Below, in pieces: positions 35,557 through 46,264 of a DNA stretch of 64,000 nucleotides. A model generated the notes under the pieces. That model had not been told where the DNA came from. It was given only the letters and a program-made list of their open reading frames with translations, and did no database searches. This DNA comes from Apricaphanius iberus (lineage: Eukaryota; Chordata; Actinopteri; Cyprinodontiformes; Aphaniidae). The DNA is taken from contig JAPXFQ010000203.1 of assembly GCA_028564705.1 (NCBI GenBank), positions 2,976,001 to 3,040,000 of the forward strand, written 5' to 3'. Numbering within the stretch: the stretch's first letter is position 1; the number at the start of each line of letters is the position of its first letter. The position numbers and the translations under genes were made by a program.

Positions 35557-36131
35557 GGCCACGTCCACACTAAGCCGGATAATGCCTTAAACGTGTAATT
35601 ATTTAGTCTACACCCCCTATCGTCCACACTAACCCGGCGTCGTTTAAGGTCTGTGGCCGTATAACTATTAGTCGGGTAAGAGAGCCGTGTAAATCTTAAT
35701 TCAACGGCTAAGCGAGCCAGTGTGGACAGCTTCCCCGGATAATGAAAGGAAGTGGCATCAATGAATGCTGCGTCAATAGCAATACGACACTACAGACAAA
35801 GACAACAGCGAAGCGTAATAAATCGATCTCGTCGTCTGTCCACACCAAAAACTCTCTCTTCTTCTGAGCAGCTATTGTTCTCTTCGGTTAACGGGACAAG
35901 CAGATATGTACTGTGCTGTAGAGCTTCTTGTATATATTATGTAGGCGCTGGCGTCACGTAGATTATACGCGTCTTTTCGCGCATGCCCAGTATTTGCACA
36001 GGTCGGTATGGGATTGCGCAATCATGGGACCTTAAACTGACCTTAAACGGGGGGTAAATGCTCGTGTTGAGTGGATAACACTAGCCGTCTAACTCCCCGT
36101 ATAACCTTATCGGCTTAGTGAGGACGTAACC
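35557..36131. mobile_element. TIR element of about 575 bp, hAT-like
   Basis: The left end reads GGCCACGTCCACACTAAGCC then GGATAA. The reverse complement of the right end reads GGTTACGTCCTCACTAAGCC then GATAA. A repeated CTGAG (35553-35557 and 36131-36135) may be part of a target duplication. The interior is CpG-rich and partly self-similar (ccacactaagccgg, ccacactaacccgg). A 69-codon ORF inside (35752-35961) has no recognised domain. End sequence and size place it with hAT-type MITEs, by inference. Confidence 0.8.
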
Positions 36132-36134
36132 TGA

Positions 36135-36305
36135 GTCTCCACACCAGTTAGTTGGACCAGTCCCAGTCTGGTCAGCGGCGAGCATGAACTGATGAAGCCT
36201 CTTGGATAAGAGGTGAAACGTCTTCCCAGACAAATTACCAAGTCCAGATGCGTTCGATTGAAATTTCCTTGAGATAACCATGACCTGGATGAATGAGAAT
36301 ATTCA
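36135..36305. repeat. Interspersed teleost repeat fragment
   Basis: Contains gaactgatgaagcctcttgg, ataagaggtgaaacgtcttc, caagtccagatgcg and catgacctggatgaatgag. These blocks recur in many teleost genomes as I remember them. The class is not certain to me. Confidence 0.45.
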
Positions 36306-36424
36306 CAGGTTTAGTTTGGGTGGAGGTCTCAGCATAATCTGGTGCTGCCTGTGCAGGTGGATCCCTTGATGCCTTTTCCTTATTGGGCTCAGCTTCACTA
36401 AGCGAAATGTCCTTTTTATTGTTA

Positions 36425-36490
36425 ATTTTACGTGTGTGTGCGTGCGTGGGTGTGTGTGTGCATGCGTGTGGGTGGGTGTGTGCATGCATG
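36425..36490. repeat. (GT)n-rich low-complexity tract
   Basis: GTGTGTG with CGTG and GGTG interruptions. Overlapping His/Thr-rich antisense ORFs (36235-36489, 36303-36485) are artefacts of it. Confidence 0.85.
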
Positions 36491-36574
36491 AGAGTTGGGT
36501 TAGGAGAACGGGGTATTATTGATCAGACTTTTAAATCTGTGGGGGAGGGATGGAAATATGTTTTATTTGGGGTC

Positions 36575-36675
36575 ATTTTAATCTGGAAAGCACTTTGAGT
36601 TGCAATTCATGAAAGGCGCTCTATGAATAATGATTGATTCATTCATTCATTCAAACATTCATTCATTCATTCATA
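36575..36675 (+). mobile_element. LINE/SINE-type 3' tail with (ATTC)n
   Basis: The motif gaaagcactttgagttgc, followed by gaaaggcgctctatgaata, is the generic 3' end of L2-like teleost LINEs and their dependent SINEs. An ATTC tetramer tail follows (about 36637-36675). Confidence 0.6.
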
Positions 36676-36679
36676 GAAA

Positions 36680-38500
36680 AAGTCCTCAATTAAGAATGTT
36701 CATCTCAAGCAGATTTGGCTATACTAACATTGACCAGCTCTTCCTTAGGTTATATTGAAGCTGGAGCAACATGCAAAGGAACTTTCACTTTTATGTTTGG
36801 ATTTATTGTCTGTTTTATTAGAAACAGTCCGAACCTCAGTATGTAGCTGTAGGTTCACTTAAAAAAATTCTGACTAGGCAGCCACAAGAATCAGCTAATC
36901 TTGGGCCTAAAAATGATGGTCCAATGGTTAACAAAGATTCAAGTTTGACTAGTTTTTATTTACTGTACATTTTAAAATACTGAATTTATTCCTCCATCAT
37001 TTGCCTTAATCCACCACAGCCCAGACTGAGTTTGCTGCAGCTATAATAAGACTCCAGTATAGGCACACCCTCCAGAAATGATCAGTAAGCTCATAACATA
37101 AGCAGCTCAGGGTGCCTTTCAGCATTTCTTATTTAAGTATCATAAATAGAAACGGGAGGCAACTCGATTGAACAGGTTCTCCCCCCACAGGTCTCAGTTA
37201 CTGTTGCCCATTACATACACTCTGTGCTTTGTTTCGGCTCACTTCAGGGCAAAGGAAAGAGATTTTATGTAGTATTATCTTAGCAATTTATTTTTAATTG
37301 TTAATAAGACAATGAGAACTATCTGATGAGTTCTTCCTTCTAACAGTTAGTGTGTTGCTTTCCTAGGGGATCCCACAGTAATTACCAATGAACAGGAACA
37401 TGGAAAACAACTTCTCTTGTGTGCCTTTAGTGCTAAGAATGAGTAGATAAGCGGAAAGATTTAATCCTGCTATATTACCATCCCAGAAAGGCGGAAAGAA
37501 AGCGTCACGGAGGCAAAGAGGATGCAGCAGGGAATAAACTTGACAAAATAAATAACAGGATAAAGTGTAGAAGAAAAGAAGAGAGAAAGATGAAAACCAA
37601 AACACATTCCCCTGTGAGAGTCAGCTTCTTTAAACGTCTTTGGATCTGACAGCTTGTACTATACAGCAAAGTTGGAGCATCTCAGGTTAGAATTGTGGTT
37701 CGTAGTGAATATCATAACAATCCATAGATTGCCTTGTTTCCAAAAGGGATCAAATGAAAGATGATACATGAATTTGTTATAAAATATAGCTGCAATTTTG
37801 GTTTTTGTAAAGTACCATAATACACACAGAAGAAAAACTGTTTGTGTTTTAATTTTTGTGCATTATAAATATAAATGAAACATCAGGAGAAGCACATAGT
37901 CACTCATTTCCTCACCCACTATTGCTTTATTGCTGTTAATTTTATGAAATCAAAGTATATGGCTATTTACATTTTCTTTAACTTCTTTAAGAATCAGAAT
38001 TTAAATAAAATAAAAAAACTACACACTCCAGCGAAGGTAGTTGTATTGTCAAACTGCCTTCTGTGAATAAAACATCAAAGTTACCACACACTGTGGTTCT
38101 GAAGCTGCAAGATTTTAGGCATTCACTGTCAAGCTTTTGACAGAAGATGTTAATGAGCTAGACTAGTTTGAAAGCAAAATATACCGTCTCTAGGTGAAGC
38201 TCATTTGATTAGAACATAATCAAGAAGTATGTGTGACTCAATTTAGAAAGTGTAACTCAAGATCTAGATTAACTACTCACAGAGTGATATATTCTGAGAG
38301 TTCATTTCTGTTTTTAATTAGTTTTGATGACAATCCATTAATGGCATGTATTTAAAAACCTACAATTCAGTTTCACAAACAAATTAATAATACATGAGAG
38401 CAATAGAGACGATTTGTCTACAGAAAAAGTATGCCCATGTATTGTACAATAAATGGATGTTTGGGCCTCCTTTTGCATGAATTTATCCATCAGTGTAACA
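36680..38500. other. Intergenic stretch without recognised gene
   Basis: AT-rich with no exon or element end recognised. Confidence 0.4.
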
Positions 38501-38504
38501 CATA

Positions 38505-38672
38505 CAGGCATGTAGTAACTTGTTACATATACTTCAGTAACTTGGTGGGGGGAAAATACTTGTGTGAGTAGTTTTACTTTACTTTACTTTTTACTCTCAC
38601 CTGAGTAATATTATTATGGAGTATCACCACCACTCTTACTTGAGTAAAATTTGTGGATATTCTACCACACAA
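38505..38672. mobile_element. Fragment of hAT-like MITE (AGTAAC type)
   Basis: Blocks tagtaacttgttacat, gagtagttttactttac, cactcttacttgagtaaaat and ggatattctaccac match the subterminal structure of the element at 28205-28642. The ends are eroded. Confidence 0.55.
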
Positions 38673-38684
38673 GTAATTTAAAGG

Positions 38685-39500
38685 GATACTAGGCAACATT
38701 TTCATGTTAATCAATCATCTTGGTAAGTCGGTATATGGTTAAATGACTCATTACAGGGCGAATGAATACTCTCTCGCCCGCCCCTACTGCCTGTAGGAAG
38801 AATATCCCACTTGCAAGTTCAGTGTAGCGACCCGGTGTCCTTCACTCTCGCGAAGCCTCAGATATCGCAAGAAACAGGATCTGTTTTCGGCAAACATCCC
38901 CAACACTGAGGCAGGTTAACGAAACCGGGCTAAAGAGTGTGGCAAACCGATAGCAGAGGAGTGAAAACCACCGACAGAAGATGCCAAGAAAAGAAAAAAG
39001 GGCTCCAGACCGAGCAAGGGCTCACACACGCATTAATATTGGTCAAGCTTTTAAAGAATGGCAAGAACTGAAAGACACCGAAGGCTGCAAGTCGTATACA
39101 GACCTCGCATTCTTGCTTCTGCGCTTGTAACACTTTTATATTTTATTTTGTGCCTGGTTGTACTTTCGCTGTGTTCGTTATTATCTGTACATATGTTTTT
39201 TTTGTACTGTGTTCCCAGTACATAACTTCATCGGGTTGACTAAGTATTTTTGGTTGTTAGATGAATGTCTGTTACAGGGTAGCTAGGTGGCTAACGGAGG
39301 TTTATGTGTTTTCTAGCAAGCATGGATATTGTTTTTTAGGTAATCACGTTTCTTACACCCCTTTTCTTTTTCAGATAGGAGGCCCGGTGGGACTCCTATC
39401 TGCAACAGCTGCAGCTAGCTGCACGGTTGACAAAGGTGACATGATGCCAGATGATAGTAAGAAACTATTACTTTACTTACCTCGGTAGCCATAACTGATA
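38685..39500 (+). mobile_element. Putative DNA element carrying a short conserved-looking ORF
   Basis: From ATACTAGGCAACATTTTCAT the sequence becomes GC- and CpG-richer than its surroundings. It includes blocks (gggcgaatgaatactctc) that I recall from repeated teleost loci. A 49-codon ORF lies at 38981-39130. The right limit is unclear; similar composition extends to about 39780, with a 9-base G run at about 39573-39581. No right inverted repeat was found, so the copy is probably truncated. Confidence 0.4.
38981..39130 (+). CDS. Short ORF in repeat, basic N-terminus with RINIGQAFKEW motif
   Basis: ATG at 38981, TAA at 39128-39130, 49 residues. It begins MPRKEKRAPDRARAHTRINI and continues GQAFKEWQELKDTEGCKSYT to DLAFLLLRL. 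The pattern R-x-N-[IL]-G-x-A-F-x-x-W-x-x-L-[KR]-x-x-x-G, followed by an L-A-x-F-L-L block, resembles the N-terminal segment of many uncharacterised predicted teleost proteins that appear to derive from a mobile element. The basic head suggests DNA binding (inference). The frame stops where homologous proteins, as I recall them, continue, so it is either truncated or a first exon spliced onward. Confidence 0.35.
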   Translation: MPRKEKRAPDRARAHTRINIGQAFKEWQELKDTEGCKSYTDLAFLLLRL

Positions 39501-40538
39501 TCCGGTAGTTTCGATAACCGGTTGCTGCGCTCAGATGGGTTGGCAACTGATCAGCTGGGTTGCTCGTGGGGAGGGGGGGGGTAACAGTTCGTTTTTACGA
39601 ACACCAATCAGACAAACTTAACCACAACTCCCCCAAATGACTCTACTGGGCCATTTTTGAGTACATACCCCGAGACTGGTACTCCGTTGGCTCCTCAAAT
39701 GGCCACGAAAATGGCCCTGTCGCTTGGTCCAATGTAGTGGAGACACTCGCATACCATGTAGTTCTAGTAGAATCACTCTAAAGTGCTAGTGGAAATATTC
39801 CTGTAGTTAATGTGTGAGATACTTTCTCAGATATTGGGGGGTGGGGGGTTCACAGCTGGCCCATTTTGACAGTTGTCTAAAGAACTTAATTATAATCTCA
39901 TCTGTCCAAATTTTGTGTATTTTAAATTCTCAGTGGTGCTTAGAAAAATATAAATCTTTATATTTGAGACAGAAAAACTATTATTTTCTTGGCATGTCTC
40001 CCGAACCACTAGTTGGTAGGCTGATAGTGTCTAAGGATTTTTATGGAATGTTGAACATTTAAAATCACTGAACGTGAGTATATCATTTACAGCCATTTTA
40101 TCTCAGTGCCTTTAAAAAATCAGGTTATATTGAGCTCAGAGAAATGTTCATAGTGTTTAAAGATCTGCATGTCTGTCTCGTGGTTGAATTTGAAAACAAA
40201 CATTGGTTTCTTCATTCTTGAGACCCTAGGGTAAAATTTCTTGATGTGTGTTTCATCTCTTCTCAAACCAGGCATAAAGCAGCTCTCTGTCATCATGAGT
40301 CAACCATACAGTCCATTAAGACTGGCTGTTCAGTGATCTGACCAGCGTTGTTGGGTGGTTGAATTCCCTCGGGTACTGCCTTGAAAAAAAGGCACGTACC
40401 TCTGTCTGAAACTGAGACGTTCCGTTGCGGTAATTGAAAAGTACTACACGATGGCTGTCTCTGTGATTTTCTTTGGTGTATACACGTTTTCTAACATGTT
40501 TTTTGGTTTTACTTTTTGAAGCTCTGGGCTGAGAAAAA

Positions 40539-40965
40539 TACTGCTTTGCAAAAGTATTCACCTTTTCCTTATCCTGTTTTATAAAATCCCAACCAAAAAA
40601 TGTTAATAAATTGCCTATAATAGACCAAAACAAATTTGTGCATAATAGTGAAGTGGAAAGAGAATGGTGGATTTTTCGCAAGTTTTTACAAATAAAAATG
40701 TAAAAAGTTTGTCAAGCATTTGGACTCACCACCTTAAACTCTGATACCCCTTAAAAAACAGGAATTAATCGTGTTGTTTGAGGCAGTTAGTTAATAACAT
40801 AAAAACCAAATCTTTAAAATGTCATGAATATTTGTATCCATCATCTAACAATGGACAGTTAGGCATCAGTGCCAACATTCCAAGATATGGCCGCCCACTT
40901 AAACTGACAGGCCATTCAATAAGGGTATAATTTTCCTTCCAACAAAGAAATCAAAGAAGCTGATC
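40539..40965 (+). mobile_element. Tc1-like transposon, internally deleted
   Basis: Starts CTTTGCAAAAGTATTCACC, a Tc1 end. It continues with agaccaaaacaaatttgtgc and gtgaagtggaaagagaatgg (5' untranslated blocks), then jumps to AAGATATGGCCGCCCACTTA and aactgacaggccattc, which belong to the transposase gene. The helix-turn-helix coding part between them is missing. The 121-codon minus-strand ORF at 40316-40681 is antisense to this and to its flank. Confidence 0.75.
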
Positions 40966-41025
40966 TGATTTCAACTTTAGCTCCAGAGCTTGTTAGAGCA
41001 CGACTTCTATTCAGTACTATTGCTT

Positions 41026-41640
41026 CAGATTCAGAAAAATTTATTGGTCCTACAGGGTAATTAATATGCAGCAAATTTGTCACATGTCAAAGTCCCTGTG
41101 TCACCACAAACAGCAATAGTAGAGGGTCCAATGACTTATAGCCATCGCAAATGGGCCTCTTTCAAAAGGTCTTATGTTACTTTATAAACACACTTCCTTC
41201 AGAATTTAACAGTTTAATAACCAAAAAGGTACATTAAAACTATGTCCCGAGGGCATGAGTGAAAACTGAGTACAGAGCATGGAGAGGCTGAACCAACATA
41301 CATTTAGCCTTTTTTAACGCCTGCTCCTCCCATGGAGACTGTAGGTCTCTTTGTTTAACTCGAATAATATTAGAGCAGATGTTGAAAATGTATTGTAGTT
41401 TGTTTTTCTCCTTCAAAGCCAAACCCTTGTACCAACAAACGAATGAAAAAAGTTTTTTTACATTCAAAGAGTTCAGCTTCCTTAAAAGAAAGATTCTCTG
41501 CTTACCATGTTTAAAAATGGAGTCTGTATTTGTGTCAAATCGCAACTTGTTATCAATCCGAGTGCCAAGATATTTGTACTTCTCCATCACATCAACCGCT
41601 ACACCATGAATTTCATCGCTGCTCAGAGAGGCTTATGTTG
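41026..41640 (-). pseudogene. Non-LTR retrotransposon 3' fragment with RT C-terminus
   Basis: On the minus strand an open frame (41590-41240, extending upstream to about 41630) reads GVAVDVMEKYKYLGTRIDNK, then KQRIFLLRKLNSLNVKKL, a WYKGLALKEKNKL block and NICSNIIRVKQRDLQSPWEE, typical of a LINE reverse-transcriptase C-terminus. The 3' end at about 41026 carries CCTGTAGGACCAATAAATTT on the minus strand. The open frame is longer than in other relics here, suggesting a younger insertion. Its 5' part stops at the Harbinger-like element starting at 41652. Confidence 0.75.
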
Positions 41641-41651
41641 AGACCGTATAA

Positions 41652-43674
41652 GGGCATCTCTCCACCGGTACTATTCGACTCGGATCAACTCGACCGCAGT
41701 ACCGTTTACTCTCCACCTGCAGAAGTTTGGCTGAGCTGCTACGAGCCGCTCCGAGCCGATACTATTTCTCGTACCACCTCAGCTGTGGTTCCATCCGTGC
41801 TGAACTGGTACTGAAAAGCGACGTCAGACGACTGTCGGTCACTGATTGGCTGGAGGGCGGAGTCACTGGAGAGTAACTTGACAGCGTCTTTTAACAACAA
41901 ACCGACCGCCACTTTGAAACCTCGCTACAGCAAGTGGATGTGTTTAGTGTTTGCTGAAGAACAATGACAACAATAAAAACCAGTGCTATGATCCGAACAG
42001 AGTATCAGCATTTCTGAGTTTGTTGGCTGAACAGAAGATTCGGTGTGAGATTGATGGAGCTGCTCGCTGTGAGAAAGTTATCAAGGAGGAGCTGATCACC
42101 GTTCAGAGCCGATAGCTCTTACCTGCAGGCCGAAGCAGAGAAACGGAGAACGCCGAAATCCTGAACTCGCTGTCTCCTACTCTCTGTAAGAAGCAAATTT
42201 CATGCCACTTGTATATTTTATACACAATATTAACCTATTCAGCTGCATATTATCTTCAGTATGACAGTTCTTTTTATTATCAGTTATCCAAATTAGTTCT
42301 GATGCCGTGTTTTGTTTTTGTAAATATGAATGACCTACTTACGTTTTCTGCAGCACAGTGAGACATTTGTTTCTATTCCTTAATTTTAATTCTGCATGTT
42401 TTAAATGCACTATAATCAAAGTACTTCAAAAAAAAAAAATATCTGTGATCCGTTGCAGTGGGATAATCACCTTCTTCTGGTGGAGCAGAAGCAGGAAACC
42501 AGCTTATGGAGGGTGGAGATGACACGATGCCTTTAATCTGCCTTCAATCAAACCTTCATGGGATGCTGCAGACTAAACCATGACCCACAGACATGTGCAG
42601 CTGGACTTGTTTCTTAACTTTTTCTATACCTGTCCAATAAAAATCTTCAAGTTGTACGCTTGTATTTTCATTTGCAGTATCATTACACGCTGGTTGATGG
42701 AATCATTTTACAATATTATATCTGGCATCAGGGTTCAGCAATATTTTAAAAATGTGCTAACAACATTTGCTCTGGCTGTTAAAAGTAAAAAAGTATTGCG
42801 CTGCTAAATAAGTAAAATGCATACATTTGAAAGCTGCTGAAACGCCTAAGCCTACTCAAAGATTGGATATTTGTAATACACATTGTAGTGGGGATGATTT
42901 AAAAAAACTGAAAACATTTTCAAAGCACACAGCTTTATTACGAAACATACAGTTGTGGTTTGTTATTCATAGAATTCGTAGCATGTATATGCCAATTCCT
43001 TTCTTTAAGGGGACACAGAGGCGAAAAGCTGAATCGCTCCAGCGCTGGACGTAGTTTGCTGCACATGTAGATGAATTTGTTCCGACATCCTGAAGTTCTG
43101 CAGTCACTGAGCGTCGTTGAAACCCAGAAGAACGTCTGATCACTGCATGACCCAGTTAAGCGACCAAGCCGACGGTTGGCTGCGACGATTTCACAGAGCA
43201 GTCATCTGAAACACGCACACACACAATACTTAATAATAAAGCCAATTTGTTAACATAGGTTTTTACGCTCATCGGCTTACCCACACAAGCTGCCGGGGTC
43301 CTGTCGCGTCATTCTCCTGCAGTGCTTCTCACACTCGTTTGTACTACTTCACCGTGTTTTTCCTTGCAGTGTGCAGCTTTTCCGGGGTCTGTATTCTTCG
43401 ATAAGAGAGGCTTTATCTTCGACGTGGGACTACAGAAATCCACGAACTGAGCAAAAAGCTAGTTAGATCGCTAGTGAGGTTGCCATTGTTCTTTTTCTCT
43501 GAGCCTTTGTTTACTTCCCGCTACATACTCTGGCGCCGCCATCCAAATGACGGACCCGCTCACTCGAGATGCTCTGGTTAGTTGCAACTGTGAAGCAACA
43601 CTTAACGAGTCGAGCCGTGTCGAGCCGCGTTACCGAAGTACCGGCTAGGCAAAAGATACTAGTGGAGAGATGCC
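41652..43674. mobile_element. PIF/Harbinger-like transposon remnant (2.0 kb) with terminal inverted repeats
   Basis: The left end GGGCATCTCTCCACCGGTAC and the reverse-complemented right end GGCATCTCTCCACTAGTAT are matching terminal inverted repeats. Next to each lies a region of gactcgg/gagccg-type CpG-rich repeats. The flanking trinucleotides are TAA (left) and TTA (right), close to the TWA duplication made by PIF/Harbinger. Inside, around 41990-42112, one frame reads DPNRVSAFLSLLAEQKIRCE then IDGAARCEKVIKEELI. This resembles the Myb/SANT-like DNA-binding protein encoded by these elements. No DDE transposase frame is seen, so the copy is non-autonomous. Confidence 0.75.
41985..42115 (+). pseudogene. 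Myb/SANT-like domain fragment of a Harbinger element
   Basis: A frame of about 43 codons ending in TAG at 42111-42113 contains VSAFLSLLAEQKIRCEIDG and CEKVIKEELITVQSR. It follows the pattern V-x-A-F-L-x-L-[IV]-A-E-x-x-I-x-x-E-[LI]-[DE]-G-A-x-R-x-E-K-V known from Myb-like proteins of PIF/Harbinger elements. The conserved Trp at the start and the C-terminal helix are missing. Confidence 0.55.
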
Positions 43675-43675
43675 T

Positions 43676-43835
43676 TAATTTATGTTTTAAAACAAGCCAT
43701 GGAAAAAGCAACTTTGACATATTCATGGATAATGAAGGGCTGCAGATTGTGAATAATTTCAATTGTCTGATTAATTTAGATTTGACATTTTCTTTAAAAT
43801 GTCACATTAGGAAGCTTATAAAACTGTAAAATTTT
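43676..43835 (+). pseudogene. LINE-like RT scrap
   Basis: The frame to TAA at about 43827 reads NFDIFMDNEGLQIVNNFNCL and then DLTFSLKCHIRKLIKL. This resembles the segment of non-LTR ORF2 proteins with I-x-[DN]-x-[EG]-x-x-[IL]-[EQ]-x-V-x-x-[FY]-x-Y-L-G then L-S-F-K-x-H-I-x-K-L. It begins exactly at the right end of the Harbinger-like element. Confidence 0.5.
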
Positions 43836-43867
43836 ATATGCATAATTTCAGTAATGTTAAAACAACT

Positions 43868-43945
43868 GTGGTCCCCGCGATGGGCTGGCGACCTGTCCAG
43901 GGTGTACCCTTTCTCTCGCCTGATGGTTACTGGAGATAGACGGAC
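43868..43945 (+). repeat. Teleost repeat block (GCGACCTGTCCAGGGTGTAC)
   Basis: Contains GATGGGCTGGCGACCTGTCC then agggtgtaccc and tctctcgcc. The same block occurs reverse-complemented at 50225-50320. Very common in teleost genomes as I recall. Confidence 0.65.
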
Positions 43946-44639
43946 CTTCTTTCACCAAAGATGATTCCTTGATTTTCTTACATTCTATGTTATTCCAACA
44001 GAGTAAAGCATAAGCTAGTCTTTCAGAGGTTCAACAATACTAAAACCTGTTAAATTATTTAGTCGAAAAATTTAAAAGTGTTACCACCCTACCACCCTTA
44101 AGATATGATCGACTTAACAACATGTATCGCAAGAGCAGGTAGCAAAGAAGGGCCTTTCAGAAAACATACCTTCTATAAAAAACCAACCTCTGTTATTGGC
44201 AGCTTATTGTGAAAAGGTTTGCCATGGTGAATAGGGTACAATTTTTCTCTATTTAAGAAAAACCTGAAAAATTGTTATGATCAGTTGAGAATTGGAATGA
44301 CTGAATAAGTTAGACACTAGAATCTGCATTTTATAACTTGCAATATTTAAATTCACAGGCAAAATACACTATCATGTGCAAAGTGAAATAAGAGTAATGT
44401 TTCAATGTTCCCTTTATTTATGAGTTTTTATGAATTATATAAATCTGCCAAGGGACAAGCGGAAACTGTAAAGGTCCATTAAAGTGAAATGGCTCTATAT
44501 TAACTAAATGTATTTAATTAAATGTTTTGTCGAAAGATGTATCTTCTTCTCTCCATAAAGCTTCTTTCTGGATCAGTGTTTTATGAATTATTATATGGCC
44601 AGCCCCATATATGAAACCCCTCTGGGCAAAAGCTTGAAC

Positions 44640-44882
44640 TCTCCTGCATCACTCACATGAACAATAAACTAAAACTCTGCACTGCTGTATATACTTACTG
44701 TACAATAACCCTGGTTTGGTGTATATATTATCCTTTATTTTTTATTTATATTTATTTTTATTTCCGTTTTTAATTTCACTTATTTAAGTTCTGTACTGGA
44801 GAGAAAAGTTGCCGGAGTCAAATTCCTTGTATGTGTCATATTTGGCCATTAAAGCTGATTCTGATTCTGATTCTGATTCTGA
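44640..44882 (+). mobile_element. LINE 3' UTR with (GATTCT)n tail
   Basis: Contains gcactgctgtatatacttac, aagttctgtactggagagaa and caaattccttgtatgtgtca, then ggccattaaagctgattctg followed by GATTCT repeats. This is the classic end of L2/Rex1-type teleost LINEs. 43950-44640 holds AT-rich sequence, possibly a decayed body of the same insertion. Confidence 0.75.
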
Positions 44883-45234
44883 TCATCATCTCAGCCCTGC
44901 TTCTGCCTTTTGTCTCATTGTTATGTCTTCCTTGCAATGTTTAACGAAAACACTCCTCAAGGCCTAGGACTCACTCACTCAGTAGGAGTAGTTGAAAGGC
45001 CTCCTCACTAACACCAATAGATATACTATTTTCCCCAGATGCAATTTCTAATATTACTTAATCACTTGAAATAACCTTGAAATATTTTTTTCCTGAGACA
45101 AATTAATTTGTTATATAAAAAGGAACATAGAGACTCATGCTAACACTGGAGGCACTGTAAACATTTGGCGTTGAGGTGTAAGAATCTGTTAGGAAAAGAC
45201 AAACGTTAGTTGACCATTCCTTTAATCTGGCTTT

Positions 45235-45680
45235 TAAGCAAGAAAGACAGACAAAGGAACCATAAAAATGTTGCTCTATACATTCAGCAGAGTTCTGAAT
45301 CCAATATTCACAGCAAAACGTAGTGGTGGCATAATCATGCTAAGGGGATACTTTTTTTTGTCAGCAGAAAAATGGAAGTCCAGATCCAAATCCAAATTGA
45401 GGATCTGTGGCAAGTCTTAAAAAAAGGACGTTCAAAGATGCTCTCCATCCAGTGAAGTTTGATTTCTATTTTAACTGAGCAAAACTGTGAGGCCATATAT
45501 TTATAAAGCTAGGAGACATACCAAAAAGTGATAGTGGCAGCATCATGTTGTGGGGATGATTTTTCATAAGCAAACACAGGAAGCAATATTAAGGGGAAGA
45601 TAACTGAAGCTGTTAAAAGTCTGCAAAAAGAACAGGAGTTGGGTAGAGGTTCTCCTTTCAGTGGAACAATGGCCCAGTAA
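45235..45680 (+). pseudogene. Two scrambled Tc1-like transposase fragments
   Basis: The first fragment (about 45290-45470) contains aaaacgtagtggtggcataatc and ccaaattgaggatctgtggc with a run of rearranged sequence between them. The second (about 45528-45640) restarts at atagtggcagcatcatgttg and tggggatgattttt. Both correspond to the glycine-rich [10 protein letters not shown] and N-P-I-E-x-L-W parts of Tc1 transposase. The same block twice in direct orientation implies two insertions or a duplication. Confidence 0.6.
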
Positions 45681-45789
45681 GGCTGTGCACACACTAAGAA
45701 GGTTTTCTGTAAAAACGATCTTCACCTCCTCATTTTTAAGGGGGGAAAAATCAATCCACACCTAACCACATAAGTGTATTGTTGAGCGC

Positions 45790-46090
45790 ATGCATAGGCT
45801 TGCTAAACCTGTAGGTGATAATAGTTTTCCACTGTTTAACTTCTACATAGAACAGTAATTCAGCTTTTAAAAACAAGCAAGAGCTCAGACAGTAGATAAT
45901 GCCAACACAGTTCTGAGGGCATCCATGCTGTTTCTTTATGTAAAACACATGTTATGTCAGAGCATTTTTGTCGTGAGTAGTAAAATTGCAAAACCTAAAA
46001 CTCTGGTTATTTGTCCACAAGCAAATATTTACAATGGAGAATTTGCAAATCTTCACTTTGTGACATACCCTGCCACGTATGAACGCGGCT
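45790..46090. mobile_element. Diverged relative of the 3600-4099 MITE
   Basis: Shares CTGTAGGTGATAATAGTTTT (3714: ctgtaggggcaatagttc) and GCCAACACAGTTCTGAGGGC followed by atccatgctgtttct (3839: ttccaacacagctctgagggc then ataaatgctgtttct), with the blocks in the same order and similar spacing. Terminal repeats are poorly preserved. Confidence 0.55.
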
Positions 46091-46164
46091 TTAGAATGAC
46101 TCATTCAGTAACCTCACCTAAATTCAATTAAGAATCTGTTTCATTCTTGAGAACTGATGCAGAT

Positions 46165-46262
46165 TAACACATTCAATCTGATTGAGTTTGTTCTGTGTGG
46201 CAGAAAAAGAAGGGTCACACATTTAACATTTCTAGATGTGCATCACTGGTAGACAAATTAAA
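46165..46262 (+). mobile_element. Tc1-like 3' scrap
   Basis: Blocks attcaatctgattgagtttg and tctagatgtgcatcactggt match the last part of the teleost Tc1 transposase gene (caatctgactgagcttg and tctagatgtgcaaagctgg). Confidence 0.5.
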
Positions 46263-46264
46263 AA

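Noticed and set aside
35752..35961. 69-codon ORF as a gene
   Set aside because: Lies wholly inside a TIR element and has no recognised domain.
40316..40681. 121-codon minus-strand ORF
   Set aside because: Partly antisense to a Tc1 5' end; contains no domain I recognise and no splice context.
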